A stretch of DNA of 64,000 nucleotides from Rikenellaceae bacterium (GCA_017463585.1 JAFTOX010000004.1:248001-312000); one strand, 5' to 3'. Numbered from the stretch's first letter, positions 28,803 to 38,743 are shown. Notes: generated from the letters alone by a model not told the origin. Program-made: numbers and translations.

Positions 28803-30410
28803 TTAGAGCTTCGGACCAGCCTCAACCAGCTTCTTGCCCTCTTCGTTAGTCGTGAACTTCGAGAAGTTCTTTACGAAGCGACCAGCCAGATCCTGAGCCT
28901 TAACCTCCCACTGCGAAGCCTCAGCGTAGGTATCGCGGGGATCGAGGATTGCGGGATCAACACCCGGCAACTCGGTAGGAACGGTGAAATCGAAGTAAGG
29001 AATCGACTTGGTAGGAGCGTTGTCGATCGAGCCATCGAGGATAGCGTCGATGATACCGCGGGTATCCTTGATCGAGATACGCTTGCCGGTACCGTTCCAA
29101 CCGGTGTTCACCAAGTAAGCGGTTGCGCCCGAAGCCTGCATCTTCTTCACCAGCTCCTCACCGTACTTGGTGGGGTGCAACGAAAGGAATGCAGCACCGA
29201 AGCAAGCCGAGAAGGTCGGCGTAGGCTCGGTGATACCACGCTCGGTACCAGCCAACTTAGCGGTAAAGCCCGACAGGAAGTAGTACTTGGTCTGCTCGGG
29301 GGTCAGGATCGACACGGGAGGCAGAACACCGAATGCGTCAGCCGACAAGAAGATAACCTTCTTAGCAGCGGGAGCCTTCGATACGGGCTTAACGATGTTG
29401 TTGATGTGGTACAAGGGGTACGATACACGGGTGTTCTCGGTTACGCTCTTGTCGGTGAAATCGATCTTGCCGTTCTCATCAACAGTTACGTTTTCGAGCA
29501 GTGCGTCGCGCTTGATAGCGTTGTAGATATCGGGCTCAGCCTCCTTCGACAGGTTGATAACCTTAGCGTAGCAACCGCCCTCGAAGTTGAATACACCCTC
29601 GTCGTCCCAGCCGTGCTCGTCGTCGCCGATCAGCAGACGCTTGGGGTCGGTCGAAAGGGTGGTCTTACCGGTACCCGACAGACCGAAGAAGATAGCGGTG
29701 TTCTCGCCATTCATATCGGTGTTAGCCGAGCAGTGCATCGAAGCGATGCCGCGCAGAGGCAGCAGGTAATTCATAATCGAGAACAGACCCTTCTTCATCT
29801 CACCACCATACCAAGTGTTGAGGATAACCTGCTCGTTCGAAGCGAGGTTGAATACGGTAGCGGTCTCCGAGTTCAGGCCGAGCTCAGCGAAGTTCTCAAC
29901 CTTAGCCTTCGACGCGTTGAACGATACGAAATCGGGCTCGCCGTAAGCCTCCAACTCCTCCTCGGTAGGACGGATAAACATATTCTTAACGAAGTGAGCC
30001 TGCCAAGCAACCTCCATAATGAAACGAACCTTCAAACGAGTAGCGGGGTTAGCGCCGCAGAAGGTATCCATAACGAACAGACGCTTGCCCGACAACTGCT
30101 TGATAGCGAGCTTCTTCAACTCAGCCCAAGTCTCCTCCGAGCAGGGTTTGTTATCGTTCTTGTACTCGTCCGAAGTCCACCATACGGTGTTCTCGCTTGC
30201 CTCGTTCTTCACGAAGAACTTGTCCTTGGGCGAGCGGCCGGTGTAGATACCGGTCATAACGTTCACTGCGCCGAGCTCAGTCTCAACGCCCTTGTCAAAG
30301 CCGGTCAGACCTTCTTTGGTCTCCTCCTCATAGAGGGTCTCATACGAAGGGTTGTGCAGAATTTCGACAACGTCGGTAATTCCGTACTTGCTCAAATCAA
30401 TTTTAGCCAT
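28803..30410 (-). CDS. pckA: Phosphoenolpyruvate carboxykinase (ATP)
   Basis: Interconverts oxaloacetate and PEP. In fermenting Bacteroidetes it mainly fixes CO2 onto PEP with ATP gain on the way to succinate. 535 residues. The P-loop is [10 protein letters not shown] with Lys249. Just before it is the [10 protein letters not shown] metal-site region, and [22 protein letters not shown] follows as the kinase-2 region. The start [11 protein letters not shown] is normal. Codon use is strongly biased, which suggests a very abundant enzyme. Confidence 0.97.
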   Translation of the reverse strand: MAKIDLSKYGITDVVEILHNPSYETLYEEETKEGLTGFDKGVETELGAVNVMTGIYTGRSPKDKFFVKNEASENTVWWTSDEYKNDNKPCSEETWAELKKLAIKQLSGKRLFVMDTFCGANPATRLKVRFIMEVAWQAHFVKNMFIRPTEEELEAYGEPDFVSFNASKAKVENFAELGLNSETATVFNLASNEQVILNTWYGGEMKKGLFSIMNYLLPLRGIASMHCSANTDMNGENTAIFFGLSGTGKTTLSTDPKRLLIGDDEHGWDDEGVFNFEGGCYAKVINLSKEAEPDIYNAIKRDALLENVTVDENGKIDFTDKSVTENTRVSYPLYHINNIVKPVSKAPAAKKVIFLSADAFGVLPPVSILTPEQTKYYFLSGFTAKLAGTERGITEPTPTFSACFGAAFLSLHPTKYGEELVKKMQASGATAYLVNTGWNGTGKRISIKDTRGIIDAILDGSIDNAPTKSIPYFDFTVPTELPGVDPAILDPRDTYAEASQWEVKAQDLAGRFVKNFSKFTTNEEGKKLVEAGPKL

Positions 30411-30466
30411 AGTTGTAAATTAGTGTATTATTTTGTTAAAACCTCTTCAAAATTTGCGGCTTTGGC

Positions 30467-30516
30467 GTTCGGAGTTTTCAGGTTCGCACCAACTGCGTGC
30501 AATGACCGTTCCGAAC
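30467..30516 (-). other. Possible structured leader of pckA
   Basis: GTTCGGA (30467-30473) pairs with TCCGAAC (30510-30516), and inside it GCAC/GTGC (30486-30500) can form a second stem. The structure falls in the predicted 5' leader, between the -7 box at 30536 and the start codon. It matches no riboswitch class that I know. Confidence 0.35.
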
Positions 30517-30535
30517 AAGCCCTTTTTTCACGGCA

Positions 30536-30543
30536 CAAAGATA
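30536..30543 (-). promoter_or_regulatory. -7 box before pckA
   Basis: CAAAGATA on the plus strand reads TATCTTTG on the minus strand, 126 bp upstream of the pckA ATG, giving a leader of roughly 115 nt. Confidence 0.55.
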
Positions 30544-30654
30544 ATAAAATTATTCAAAGTGTGAAAAAAATAACAATAAAATTCTTCAATTATTTTAATA
30601 AGTGCCAGCAAAGAGGCATTTCGAGCCAATTTGGGCTGTGTTGGGGGCTGAAAT

Positions 30655-30825
30655 TTGGAGTCTTCTCGCGCGCTCGCGTGCGCGTATATATTTCATTGTA
30701 TAAGAGAAGATTTTGTTGTTCCGATAAATATGCCCGCGGAGGCGGACCTATTCGACAATGAAGACGCAATCAAAGATTTCGCACAAATCTAATTTTGAAT
30801 CTTGGATCTTGAATTTTGAATTGGA
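30655..30825. repeat. Decayed hairpin remnants and AT-rich array
   Basis: The gap 30411-30849 has no gene. In it, TCTTCTC and GAGAAGA flank a GC-rich CGCGCGCTCGCGTGCGCG core (about 30660-30715). CGCAATCAAAGATTTCG (30764-30780) is one base off the short hairpin of the composite elements. An array of AATTTTGAATCTTGGATCTTG type follows at 30790-30825. Confidence 0.5.
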
Positions 30826-30834
30826 AATTATGTG

Positions 30835-30842
30835 TATCTTTG
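30835..30842 (+). promoter_or_regulatory. -7 box before hemW
   Basis: TATCTTTG ends only 7 bp before the ATG at 30850, so the transcript would start at or next to the start codon. Confidence 0.55.
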
Positions 30843-30849
30843 TTCCCCG

Positions 30850-31983
30850 ATGGCTGGAATCTATTTTCATATCCCGTTTTGCCGACGCATTTGCGCCTAT
30901 TGCGACTTCTATAAGAATGCCGATCTGCGCCTGATGGAGCTGACCTTGGCGGCAATGGAGCGCGAGGTGGTGGCGCGTCGTGATTTTCTGCGTGGTGAGG
31001 CGGTGCGGACGATCTATTTTGGCGGTGGAACGCCCTCGCTGGCGAGTGCCGAGTGGATCGGAGGGGCGATCGAGTTGTGTCGTGCGACGTTCGACTGCTC
31101 ACCGTTGGAGGAGATTACGCTCGAAGCCAACCCCGACGACCTCAGCGAGGAGTATCTCGCGGCGCTGCGTGCAGTGGGTGTCAATCGTTTAAGCATTGGT
31201 ATTCAGTCGTTTGACGATGAGGTGCTGCGAGTGATGAATCGTCGCCACGATTCGGCAGCGGCTGTGCGTGCGGTCGAGGCGGCTCGGGCAGTGGGGTTTG
31301 ATAATATCACGATCGATCTGATTTATGGCTTGCCGTTTGGAGCGAAAGATGCGCTCGCACGCTCGTTGGAGCAGACTGTGGCGCTCGATGTCGAGCACGT
31401 GTCGGCATATCATCTGACGATTGAGCCGAATACCCGTTTCGGACGTATGGCGGCGCGTGGCGAGCTTGCGCCTGTCCCCGATGAGGAGAGCGAACATCAA
31501 TATAATCAGGTACATACAACGCTAACGGAGGCGGGTTATGACCATTACGAGATATCGAATTTCGCTCGTGAGGGACGTCGTTCGCGCCACAACTCCTCCT
31601 ATTGGCAGTCGCAACCCTACTTGGGAATTGGCCCTGCGGCACACTCGTTCGATGGCGAGAATCGCGTGTGGGCGGTGGCGTCGGTGGCGGAGTATCTGGC
31701 AGGAGTTGATGGGGGCGAGTGCTACGAAATGGAGCATTTGACCGCTACGGATCGCTATAACGAGACGATTATGACCTCGTTGCGGTGCCGCGAGGGAGTC
31801 GATATAGGGGCGTTGGAGAAAAATTTTGGGCATGCCCGTGCCGAATATTTTACGACCGAAGCAGAACGTTTTATTGCCTCGGGGGTGCTCGTGTGCGATG
31901 GGAATCGCGTCGCTATGTGCCCTGAAAGGTGGTTGGTGAGCGATTCGGTGATCGCGGAGCTCTTCATCGACGATGAAAATTGA
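30850..31983 (+). CDS. hemW: Radical SAM heme chaperone HemW
   Basis: 377 residues. It begins MAGIYFHIPFC, with the cluster motif CRRICAYC (Cys11, Cys15, Cys18), followed by the SAM motif YFGGGTPSL near 56 and the family motif GVNRLSIGIQSFDD near 110. HemW proteins were long called oxygen-independent coproporphyrinogen oxidase-like; they are now seen as heme-binding chaperones. CX3CX2C with a Tyr-Cys pair and no HemN N-terminal extension supports HemW. An in-frame ATG 18 bp upstream is excluded because the promoter box falls after it. Confidence 0.9.
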   Translation: MAGIYFHIPFCRRICAYCDFYKNADLRLMELTLAAMEREVVARRDFLRGEAVRTIYFGGGTPSLASAEWIGGAIELCRATFDCSPLEEITLEANPDDLSEEYLAALRAVGVNRLSIGIQSFDDEVLRVMNRRHDSAAAVRAVEAARAVGFDNITIDLIYGLPFGAKDALARSLEQTVALDVEHVSAYHLTIEPNTRFGRMAARGELAPVPDEESEHQYNQVHTTLTEAGYDHYEISNFAREGRRSRHNSSYWQSQPYLGIGPAAHSFDGENRVWAVASVAEYLAGVDGGECYEMEHLTATDRYNETIMTSLRCREGVDIGALEKNFGHARAEYFTTEAERFIASGVLVCDGNRVAMCPERWLVSDSVIAELFIDDEN

Positions 31984-32036
31984 ACCTAACGTTTTGATTT
32001 TTTGGCACAAAAAATGATTATTAAATTTTTTTATTA

Positions 32037-32068
32037 TTTGGAAACCACGATAAAATGTATTACTTTTG
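32037..32068 (+). promoter_or_regulatory. Promoter of the glycogen cluster
   Basis: TTTG (32037-32040), 20-bp spacer, TACTTTTG (32061-32068), with a leader of about 40 nt to the ATG at 32115. Confidence 0.75.
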
Positions 32069-32114
32069 CGCGGCATAAAAATGCTTATTGAAGAATTAAC
32101 AAGATAAACAACGT

Positions 32115-35100
32115 ATGAATAACAACGAAATTTTGGCTCCTGATTACCTGTTCGAAGTGAGCTGGGAGGTGTGCAACAAAGTGGGTGGTATCCACACCGT
32201 GATTGCAACCAAGGCGCTGACTATGACCGAGAAACTCGGCGACAAGTACATTCTGCTGGGCCCTGATGTGTTCCGCGAGAGCGTAAATCCCGAATTTGAA
32301 GAAGACCCCAATCTGATGAAGATGTGGCGTCAGACACTCTATAACGATGGTATCCGTGTGCGTATCGGCCGCTGGAAGGTGAAGGGTTCGCCTATCGCTG
32401 TGCTGGTCGATTTCCAGTCGATGCTGCCCCAGAAGGACGAAATTCTCAAATCGTTGTGGGAGACCTACCGCGTCGATTCGATCAGCGGTCAGTGGGACTA
32501 CATCGAGCCTGTGCTGTTTGGTTATGCAGCAGGTAAAGTGATTGAGAGCTACGTAGATAACTTCTGCACTTCGACCGATAAGGTGGTTGCTCACTTCCAC
32601 GAGTGGATGACTTCGAGCGGTGGTCTCTATCTGCGCAAGCACTCGCCCTATGTGGCTTCGTGCTTCACGACCCACGCAACCGTAATGGGTCGTTGTCTGG
32701 CTGGTAACGGTTTCCCGCTGTATGGCGACTTGGAGCGTTTCAACGCTGATGACAAGGCTCGCCAGTTCAACGTAGTGGCTAAGCACTCGTTGGAGAAGAT
32801 CGCAGCAGCTTACCACGACGCATTCTTGACCGTTAGCGATATCACCGCACGTGAGTGCAAGTATCTGCTTGGTCGTGAGGTTGATATGGTTACGCCCAAC
32901 GGTTTCGAGGACGACTTTGTGTGGAAGGACAAGGAGTTCGAGGCTAAGCGCAAGGAGGCTCGTAAGCAGATGATCGAGGTTGCTGAGGCTTGCCTCGGAA
33001 CCAAGTTCGAGAAGGAGCCGCTGATCGTAGGTACGAGCGGTCGTTACGAGTTCAAGAACAAGGGTATCGACCTGTTCGTTGAGTCGTTGAAGAAGGTTGC
33101 CGAGAACGATGAGTTGAAGCGCGACGTGCTGGCTTACATCACCGTTCCTGCGGGCAACAACGGTCCTCGCAAGGATTTGCAAGCGCACTTGGCTGACAAG
33201 TCGAATGCAATCGACGGTGGCGTATTCAAATATACGACTCACTATCTGACTGATCAGAATTGGGATCCCGTTGTACGTGCAATGAATGGTAGCGTACTGC
33301 TGTCGGAGAACCCGAAGGTGAAGGTTATCTTCGTGCCGAGCTACCTGAACGGCAACGACGGTATCTTCAACAAGCACTATTATGAGTTGCTGGTAGGTAT
33401 GGACGCAACGGTATTTGCGTCGTACTACGAGCCGTGGGGTTACACTCCGCTCGAAAGCGTTGCATTCTCGGTTCCGACCATCACCACCTCGTTGGCAGGT
33501 TTCGGTATGTGGGTTAAGGGTCTCGAAGGCAAGGTTAAGGGTGTGAATGTAATCGAGCGCACCGATACCAACGATCAGCAGGTGATCGACGAGATCGCAG
33601 CAGCTATCGTTCGTATGGCTGGCGCCGATACCCGCACCGTAAATGCAGAGCGCAAGGGTGCAGCAGCAGTTGCAAAGATGGCTCTGTGGGAGAACTTCAT
33701 TAAGTACTATAACGATGCTTACGCATTGGCAATCGAGAACTCGGTGGCACGTACCAACAAGGCTATGTTCGATGGTGGTGGTGCTTACAACGAGCAGATC
33801 AACTTCGTTCGTCAGCAGCTGGTGAGCCAGAAACCCACTTGGACCCGTCTGATGATCGAGAAGACGCTGCCCGAGCGTCTGCGTCCGCTCGAAATCTTGT
33901 CGCGTAACCTGTGGTGGTCGTGGACTCTGGGCGCACGTGAATTGTTCGAGCAGATCGACTATCAGCTGTGGGTTGAGTGCGATAAGAACCCCATCTCGTT
34001 GCTCGATAAGGTAAACTACGCTCGCTACAAGGAGTTGGAGCAGGACGAGGCATTCCTCTCGAAGATGGACGCCGTTTATGCTCAGTTCCAGGAGTATATG
34101 AACGAGAAGCCCGATCCCAAGTCGGCGAAGGTTGCATACTTCTCGATGGAGTATGGTCTGCACTCGTCGTTGAAGATCTACTCGGGTGGTCTGGGTATCT
34201 TGGCTGGCGACTACTTGAAGGAGGCCAGCGATAAGAACGTTCCGATGGTTGCCGTAGGTCTGTTGTACCGCTACGGTTACTTCACTCAGCGTCTGTCGGC
34301 ACAGGGTGCTCAGGAGGCTACCTACGAGGCTCAGAACTTCTTCAAGCTGCCTATCTCGGCAGTGCGTGATGAGGAGGGTAACTGGGTAAGCGTGCAGATC
34401 GCTCTGCCGGGTCGTACGCTGACTGCACGTGTTTGGAAGTGCGAGGTGGGTCGTACCGATCTCTACCTGCTCGATACCGACCACGACCTGAACTTGGACG
34501 AGGACCGTTCGATCACCCATTACCTCTATGGTGGCGATTGGGAGAACCGTTTGAAGCAGGAGATTCTGCTCGGTATCGGTGGTATCCGTGCGCTGCGCCA
34601 GATGGGCATCAAGCAGGAGGTTTACCACTGCAACGAGGGCCACGCAGCATTTATCGGCATCGAGCGTATCCGCAATATGGTAGGCCGTCGTAAGCTGTCG
34701 TTTAGCGAGGCTATGGAGGTTGTTCGTTCGTCGTCGTTGTTTACGACCCACACCCCCGTACCCGCAGGCCACGATGCCTTCCCCGAATCGATGATTCGTC
34801 AGTATATGTCGCACTATCCCGATGTGCTGGGTATCACTTGGGATCAGTTTATCAACCTCGGTAAGACCAACCCGAACGATCCCAACGAGAAGTTCTCGAT
34901 GAGCGTTTTGGCTTGCAACCTCTCGCAGGAGGTTAATGGTGTGTCGTGGTTGCACGGCGAGGTGAGCAAGGATATTCTGGGCAATATGTGGCCGGGCTAC
35001 TTCAAGGACGAGCTGCACATTGGCTACGTAACCAATGGCGTTCACTTCCCGACTTGGACCGCGTCGAACTTGCGTCGTCTGTACTCGCGCTACTTCAACG

Positions 35101-36371
35101 ACGGTTTCTCGGGCCACTCGTACGATATCCCCGCTTGGCAGAAGGTTCATCAGATCGATGACAAGGAGCTGTGGGAGGAGCGTATGTTCTTGAAGCGTCG
35201 CCTGATCGACCACATTCGCAAGCGCGTGAGCGATCCTAAGCAGGTGCGTTTGGATTCGCCCCGTCAGATGGTTCGTATCGTTGAGGGTCTGAAACCCGAC
35301 GTGCTGACGATCGGTTTTGCACGCCGCTTCGCAACCTATAAGCGTGCTTATCTGCTGTTCACCAACTTGGACCGTCTGGCCGCTATCGTGAACAACAAGG
35401 AGCGTCCCGTACAGTTCGTATTTGCCGGTAAGGCTCACCCGAACGATAAGCCCGGTCAGGATCTGATCAAGCGTATCGTTGAGGTTTCGGCAATGCCCCA
35501 GTTCGTTGGTAAGATCCTCTTCTTGCAGAACTACGATATGGAGTTGGCTCGCAAGATGGTTCAGGGTGTCGATGTATGGTTGAATACCCCGACCCGTCCT
35601 TTGGAGGCATCGGGAACGAGCGGTGAGAAGTGTGTAATGAACGGCGTAATGCAGTTCTCGGTTCTCGACGGTTGGTGGGTTGAGGGCTACAAGGAGGGTG
35701 CCGGTTGGGCACTGCCTATGGAGCGCACCTACGCTGACCAGCGTTTCCAGGACGAGTTGGACGCTGAGATGATCTACACGACCATCGAGGAGGAGATCGT
35801 ACCGAAGTACTACAACCGTGGCACGGACAACATCCCCTACGAGTGGATCGGTTCGGTTAAGAGCTGTATCGCCGACATCGCGTCGAACTTCACCACTAAC
35901 CGTATGTTGATCGACTACGAGGAGCGTTTCTACAACAAGCTGCGCGATCGTCACCAGATGATGAAGGCAAGCGACTACACGATGGCTCGCGAGATTGCGG
36001 CTTGGAAGCGTAAGGTTTCGGCTGTTTGGGATCAGGTTAATGTATTGGACGTTAAGCAGATCAATATCGATAAGGAGGCTATCTACGTAGGTAATCCTTA
36101 TCGTTACGAGGTTACGGTTGATGTTGCAGGTCTGCGCGCAGAGGATATCGGCGTTGAGCTGGTAATGGCCAAGCAGATCGAGCAGGGTCAGGGCGTCAAG
36201 GTCGTTTCGACTCACGAGTTGAAGATCGAGAAGGCGGAGGGCAACCGCGTAGTCTATACCCTCGATATTACGCCCGAGCGCACGGGCTCGTACGACGTGG
36301 CATTGCGCGTGTTCCCCAAGAACGCGAAGCTGCCCCACCGTATGGACTTCGCTCTGGTGAAGTGGGCATAA
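32115..36371 (+). CDS. Fused glycogen synthase (GT3) and alpha-glucan phosphorylase (GT35)
   Basis: 1418 residues with two enzymes in one chain. Residues 1 to about 560 are a eukaryotic-type GT3 glycogen synthase: FEVSWEVCNKVGGIHTVI near 13, HFHEW near 158, TTHAT near 183, GTSGRYEFKNKGIDLF near 310 and the acceptor-loop-like ASYYEPWGYTPLE near 436. From about 585 a GT35 phosphorylase of the short archaeal/bacterial type begins (RPLEILSRNLWWSW). FSMEYG near 676 and HCNEGHAAF near 838 follow, and the pyridoxal phosphate lysine is Lys1172 in EASGTSGEK. It therefore may both build and phosphorolyse alpha-1,4-glucan. A terminator-like hairpin follows. Confidence 0.92.
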   Translation: MNNNEILAPDYLFEVSWEVCNKVGGIHTVIATKALTMTEKLGDKYILLGPDVFRESVNPEFEEDPNLMKMWRQTLYNDGIRVRIGRWKVKGSPIAVLVDFQSMLPQKDEILKSLWETYRVDSISGQWDYIEPVLFGYAAGKVIESYVDNFCTSTDKVVAHFHEWMTSSGGLYLRKHSPYVASCFTTHATVMGRCLAGNGFPLYGDLERFNADDKARQFNVVAKHSLEKIAAAYHDAFLTVSDITARECKYLLGREVDMVTPNGFEDDFVWKDKEFEAKRKEARKQMIEVAEACLGTKFEKEPLIVGTSGRYEFKNKGIDLFVESLKKVAENDELKRDVLAYITVPAGNNGPRKDLQAHLADKSNAIDGGVFKYTTHYLTDQNWDPVVRAMNGSVLLSENPKVKVIFVPSYLNGNDGIFNKHYYELLVGMDATVFASYYEPWGYTPLESVAFSVPTITTSLAGFGMWVKGLEGKVKGVNVIERTDTNDQQVIDEIAAAIVRMAGADTRTVNAERKGAAAVAKMALWENFIKYYNDAYALAIENSVARTNKAMFDGGGAYNEQINFVRQQLVSQKPTWTRLMIEKTLPERLRPLEILSRNLWWSWTLGARELFEQIDYQLWVECDKNPISLLDKVNYARYKELEQDEAFLSKMDAVYAQFQEYMNEKPDPKSAKVAYFSMEYGLHSSLKIYSGGLGILAGDYLKEASDKNVPMVAVGLLYRYGYFTQRLSAQGAQEATYEAQNFFKLPISAVRDEEGNWVSVQIALPGRTLTARVWKCEVGRTDLYLLDTDHDLNLDEDRSITHYLYGGDWENRLKQEILLGIGGIRALRQMGIKQEVYHCNEGHAAFIGIERIRNMVGRRKLSFSEAMEVVRSSSLFTTHTPVPAGHDAFPESMIRQYMSHYPDVLGITWDQFINLGKTNPNDPNEKFSMSVLACNLSQEVNGVSWLHGEVSKDILGNMWPGYFKDELHIGYVTNGVHFPTWTASNLRRLYSRYFNDGFSGHSYDIPAWQKVHQIDDKELWEERMFLKRRLIDHIRKRVSDPKQVRLDSPRQMVRIVEGLKPDVLTIGFARRFATYKRAYLLFTNLDRLAAIVNNKERPVQFVFAGKAHPNDKPGQDLIKRIVEVSAMPQFVGKILFLQNYDMELARKMVQGVDVWLNTPTRPLEASGTSGEKCVMNGVMQFSVLDGWWVEGYKEGAGWALPMERTYADQRFQDELDAEMIYTTIEEEIVPKYYNRGTDNIPYEWIGSVKSCIADIASNFTTNRMLIDYEERFYNKLRDRHQMMKASDYTMAREIAAWKRKVSAVWDQVNVLDVKQINIDKEAIYVGNPYRYEVTVDVAGLRAEDIGVELVMAKQIEQGQGVKVVSTHELKIEKAEGNRVVYTLDITPERTGSYDVALRVFPKNAKLPHRMDFALVKWA

Positions 36372-36386
36372 CGCACCGCTAAGAAT

Positions 36387-36426
36387 GTGTCGGGAGGTCG
36401 CAGGGGCGATCTCCCGACACGTTTTG
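36387..36426 (+). terminator. Terminator after the synthase-phosphorylase gene
   Basis: GTGTCGGGAG with CTCCCGACAC plus inner TCGC/GCGA (36387-36420, one G-U), then GTTTTG. The T-run is weak, so partial read-through into the next genes is plausible. Confidence 0.65.
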
Positions 36427-36579
36427 TAAAAGCGTGCCGAGGGAGTGGCTAATGAGCGGTTGAAAGTAGAAAGTGAGAAAAGAAATTTTAATAGCAGAAA
36501 AAGCCATTTCAAGCACGTTAAAAAATCATTAAAGCAATAAAAAAACTGCTGATTTGATTGCATTTAGCGAAAATATTAC

Positions 36580-36587
36580 TACCTTTA
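36580..36587 (+). promoter_or_regulatory. Possible -7 box before the debranching gene
   Basis: TACCTTTA is one base off TAnnTTTG, 35 bp before the ATG at 36623. A TTTG occurs at 36553, 23 bp upstream, slightly too far. Confidence 0.4.
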
Positions 36588-36622
36588 TACCAATTTTGTG
36601 AACAAATCTAAACAATAATAAT

Positions 36623-38725
36623 ATGTCAGTACTTAATTTTGACAAAGACCAACTCGGTAACTTGGAGTATTCGCTCCAACGCGAAATGCTCTCGACCGAT
36701 CGTAAGGGCGGTTATATGAGTACCACCATCGTGTGCTGCAATACGCGCAAGTATCACGGTCTGGTGGTTACCCCTATCGACGATACGGATCGTCGCTTCG
36801 TACTGCTCTCGTCGCTCGACGAAACCGTTATCCAGCACGATCAGGCGTTCAACCTCGCGCTGCACCGATTCCCCGGTATCTATGAGCCCCGTGGCCATAA
36901 GTACATCATCGACTTCCAATACACCCCGACCCCGACGATCACCTATCGCGTGGGTGGCGTGGTGTTGCGTAAGGAGATGTTGTGGATCCACTCGCGCACT
37001 CAGCTGCTGATCCGCTATACGCTCGTTGATGCGCACTCGCGCACCGTTCTGCGCCTGCGTCCCTTCTTGGCCTTCCGTGAGAACCACACCGTTGGTCAGG
37101 CTAATATGTACGCCAATGGCCACTCGTATCCCGTTAAGAACGGTGTTAAGACCCGTATGTACTCGGAGTTCCCCTGGCTGTTTATGCAGACCGACAAGAA
37201 GGATATGGAGTTCGTGGCTGCACCCGATTGGTACTACAACTTCGAGTATGCTGAGGAGGCTCGTCGCGGTTATCCTGCACACGAGGACCTGATGACTACG
37301 GGTTACTTCGAGGGCGAGATCGCTAAGGGCGAGAGTGTGATCTTCTCGTGCTCGCTCGAAGAGATGGGCTCGGCTAAGGAGATCGACAAGCTGTTCGAAG
37401 ATGAGCTGGCTCGTCGTACCAATAAGGTGGATTTCCTGAGCTGCCTGCGCCACTCGGCACGTCAGTTCATCGTTCGTCGTGGCGAGCGTACCGACGTTAT
37501 CGCCGGTTATCCTTGGTTCGGTCATTGGGGTCGTGATACGTTCATCGCACTGCCCGGTCTGACCCTTTCGCAGGGCGACGTTAAGAGCTGCCGCGATGTG
37601 CTGGATACTCAGGTGCGCGATATCAAGAATGGTCTGTTCCCCAACCTCGGCGAGTCGTATAACTCGGTCGATGCTGCTCTGTGGTTCTTCTGGACTTTGC
37701 AGCAGTTCGAGAAGCACGTAGGTACGAAGGAGGTTTGGGAGAGCTATGGCGCGAAGATGAAGGAGGTCTTGGAGGCCTTCCGTCGTGGTATTGGCGAGTG
37801 GGTTGCAGTCGATGCCAATGGTTTGGTTCGCGCTGGCCACCCCACGCTGGCAATGACGTGGATGGACGCCGTAGTCGATGGCAAACCCGTAACAGGTCGT
37901 GAGGGCTATCAGGTTGAGGTCAATGCTCTGTGGTATAACGCAATTTGCTACACCTTGGAGCTGGCTCGCAAATATAAGGACAAGGAGTTCGTGGCAGCGT
38001 GGAAGGATATGCCCGAGAAGGTCAAGGCTTCGTTCATCGAGAAGTTCTGGTTGGATCGCGAGGGTTATCTGGCTGACTACGTAACCGTAGAGGGCGAGGT
38101 GAACAAGTTTATCCGTCCCAACCAGATCATCGCTTGCTCGATGGATTACAAGATGCTCAACTCGGAGCAGAGCGTGAATGTCTATCGCGTGGTACGTCAG
38201 CACTTGGCAACCCCGAAGGGTCTGCGCACGCTGTCGCCGCGTAATCCGTTGTATCAGGGTCGTATCGAGGGCGATCAGCGCACTCGCGACTTGGCTTACC
38301 ATCAGGGTACGGTTTGGGTATGGCTGATGGAGCACTACGTGAAGGCCGGTTTCGACTTGAAGGGCGAGAAGTTCTTGCAGGCAGCCGAGGATATGTTGTC
38401 GGATTTCGAGGAGGATCTGACGATGTCGGGTATCGGCTCGATTAACGAGATCTACGACGGTGATCCCCCGCACGCACCTCGTGGTGCTGTGTCGCAGGCT
38501 TGGAGCGTAGCGGCAGTTCTGCGCATCAATGAGATGATCGAGAGCTATCGCAAGCCCGCCAAGAAGACTACGAAGAAGGCCGTTAAGGCTGAGGCGAAGG
38601 TCGAGAAGGCAGAGGTTGCAGAGAAACCCGCAAAGAAGTGCGGCACGAAGAAGTGCGCACCGAAGGCTGAGAAGGCCGAGAAACCCGCCGAGAAGAAGAG
38701 CGCGAAGAAAGTAACGAAAAAATAA
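36623..38725 (+). CDS. Glycogen debranching enzyme (amylo-1,6-glucosidase, GH133) with lysine-rich tail
   Basis: Removes alpha-1,6 branches of glycogen. 700 residues. The N-terminal GDE_N domain (about 15-235) has TDRKGGYMSTTIVCCNTRKYHGL near 25. The C-terminal (alpha/alpha)6 domain has AGYPWFGHWGRDTFIALPGL near 294, with the catalytic-region Asp, and ends near 645 (PHAPRGAVSQAWSVAAVLR). After that come about 50 residues of Lys/Ala/Glu/Pro repeats with one CGTKKC, like a histone-H1 tail and not part of the enzyme family. GT4 and GH57 genes follow in the same operon. Confidence 0.92.
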   Translation: MSVLNFDKDQLGNLEYSLQREMLSTDRKGGYMSTTIVCCNTRKYHGLVVTPIDDTDRRFVLLSSLDETVIQHDQAFNLALHRFPGIYEPRGHKYIIDFQYTPTPTITYRVGGVVLRKEMLWIHSRTQLLIRYTLVDAHSRTVLRLRPFLAFRENHTVGQANMYANGHSYPVKNGVKTRMYSEFPWLFMQTDKKDMEFVAAPDWYYNFEYAEEARRGYPAHEDLMTTGYFEGEIAKGESVIFSCSLEEMGSAKEIDKLFEDELARRTNKVDFLSCLRHSARQFIVRRGERTDVIAGYPWFGHWGRDTFIALPGLTLSQGDVKSCRDVLDTQVRDIKNGLFPNLGESYNSVDAALWFFWTLQQFEKHVGTKEVWESYGAKMKEVLEAFRRGIGEWVAVDANGLVRAGHPTLAMTWMDAVVDGKPVTGREGYQVEVNALWYNAICYTLELARKYKDKEFVAAWKDMPEKVKASFIEKFWLDREGYLADYVTVEGEVNKFIRPNQIIACSMDYKMLNSEQSVNVYRVVRQHLATPKGLRTLSPRNPLYQGRIEGDQRTRDLAYHQGTVWVWLMEHYVKAGFDLKGEKFLQAAEDMLSDFEEDLTMSGIGSINEIYDGDPPHAPRGAVSQAWSVAAVLRINEMIESYRKPAKKTTKKAVKAEAKVEKAEVAEKPAKKCGTKKCAPKAEKAEKPAEKKSAKKVTKK

Positions 38726-38730
38726 ACATA

Positions 38731-38736
38731 AGGAGG
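38731..38736 (+). promoter_or_regulatory. Strong Shine-Dalgarno site before the GT4 gene
   Basis: AGGAGG, 7 bp before the ATG at 38744. Such a full match is rare in this window, where most starts have A-rich leaders only. Confidence 0.6.
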
Positions 38737-38743
38737 AATAACA

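Noticed and set aside
28229..28849. 206-codon frame over the repeats between gdhA and pckA
   Set aside because: It reads through the tandem repeat, hairpin element and terminator and then into pckA antisense; no protein features.
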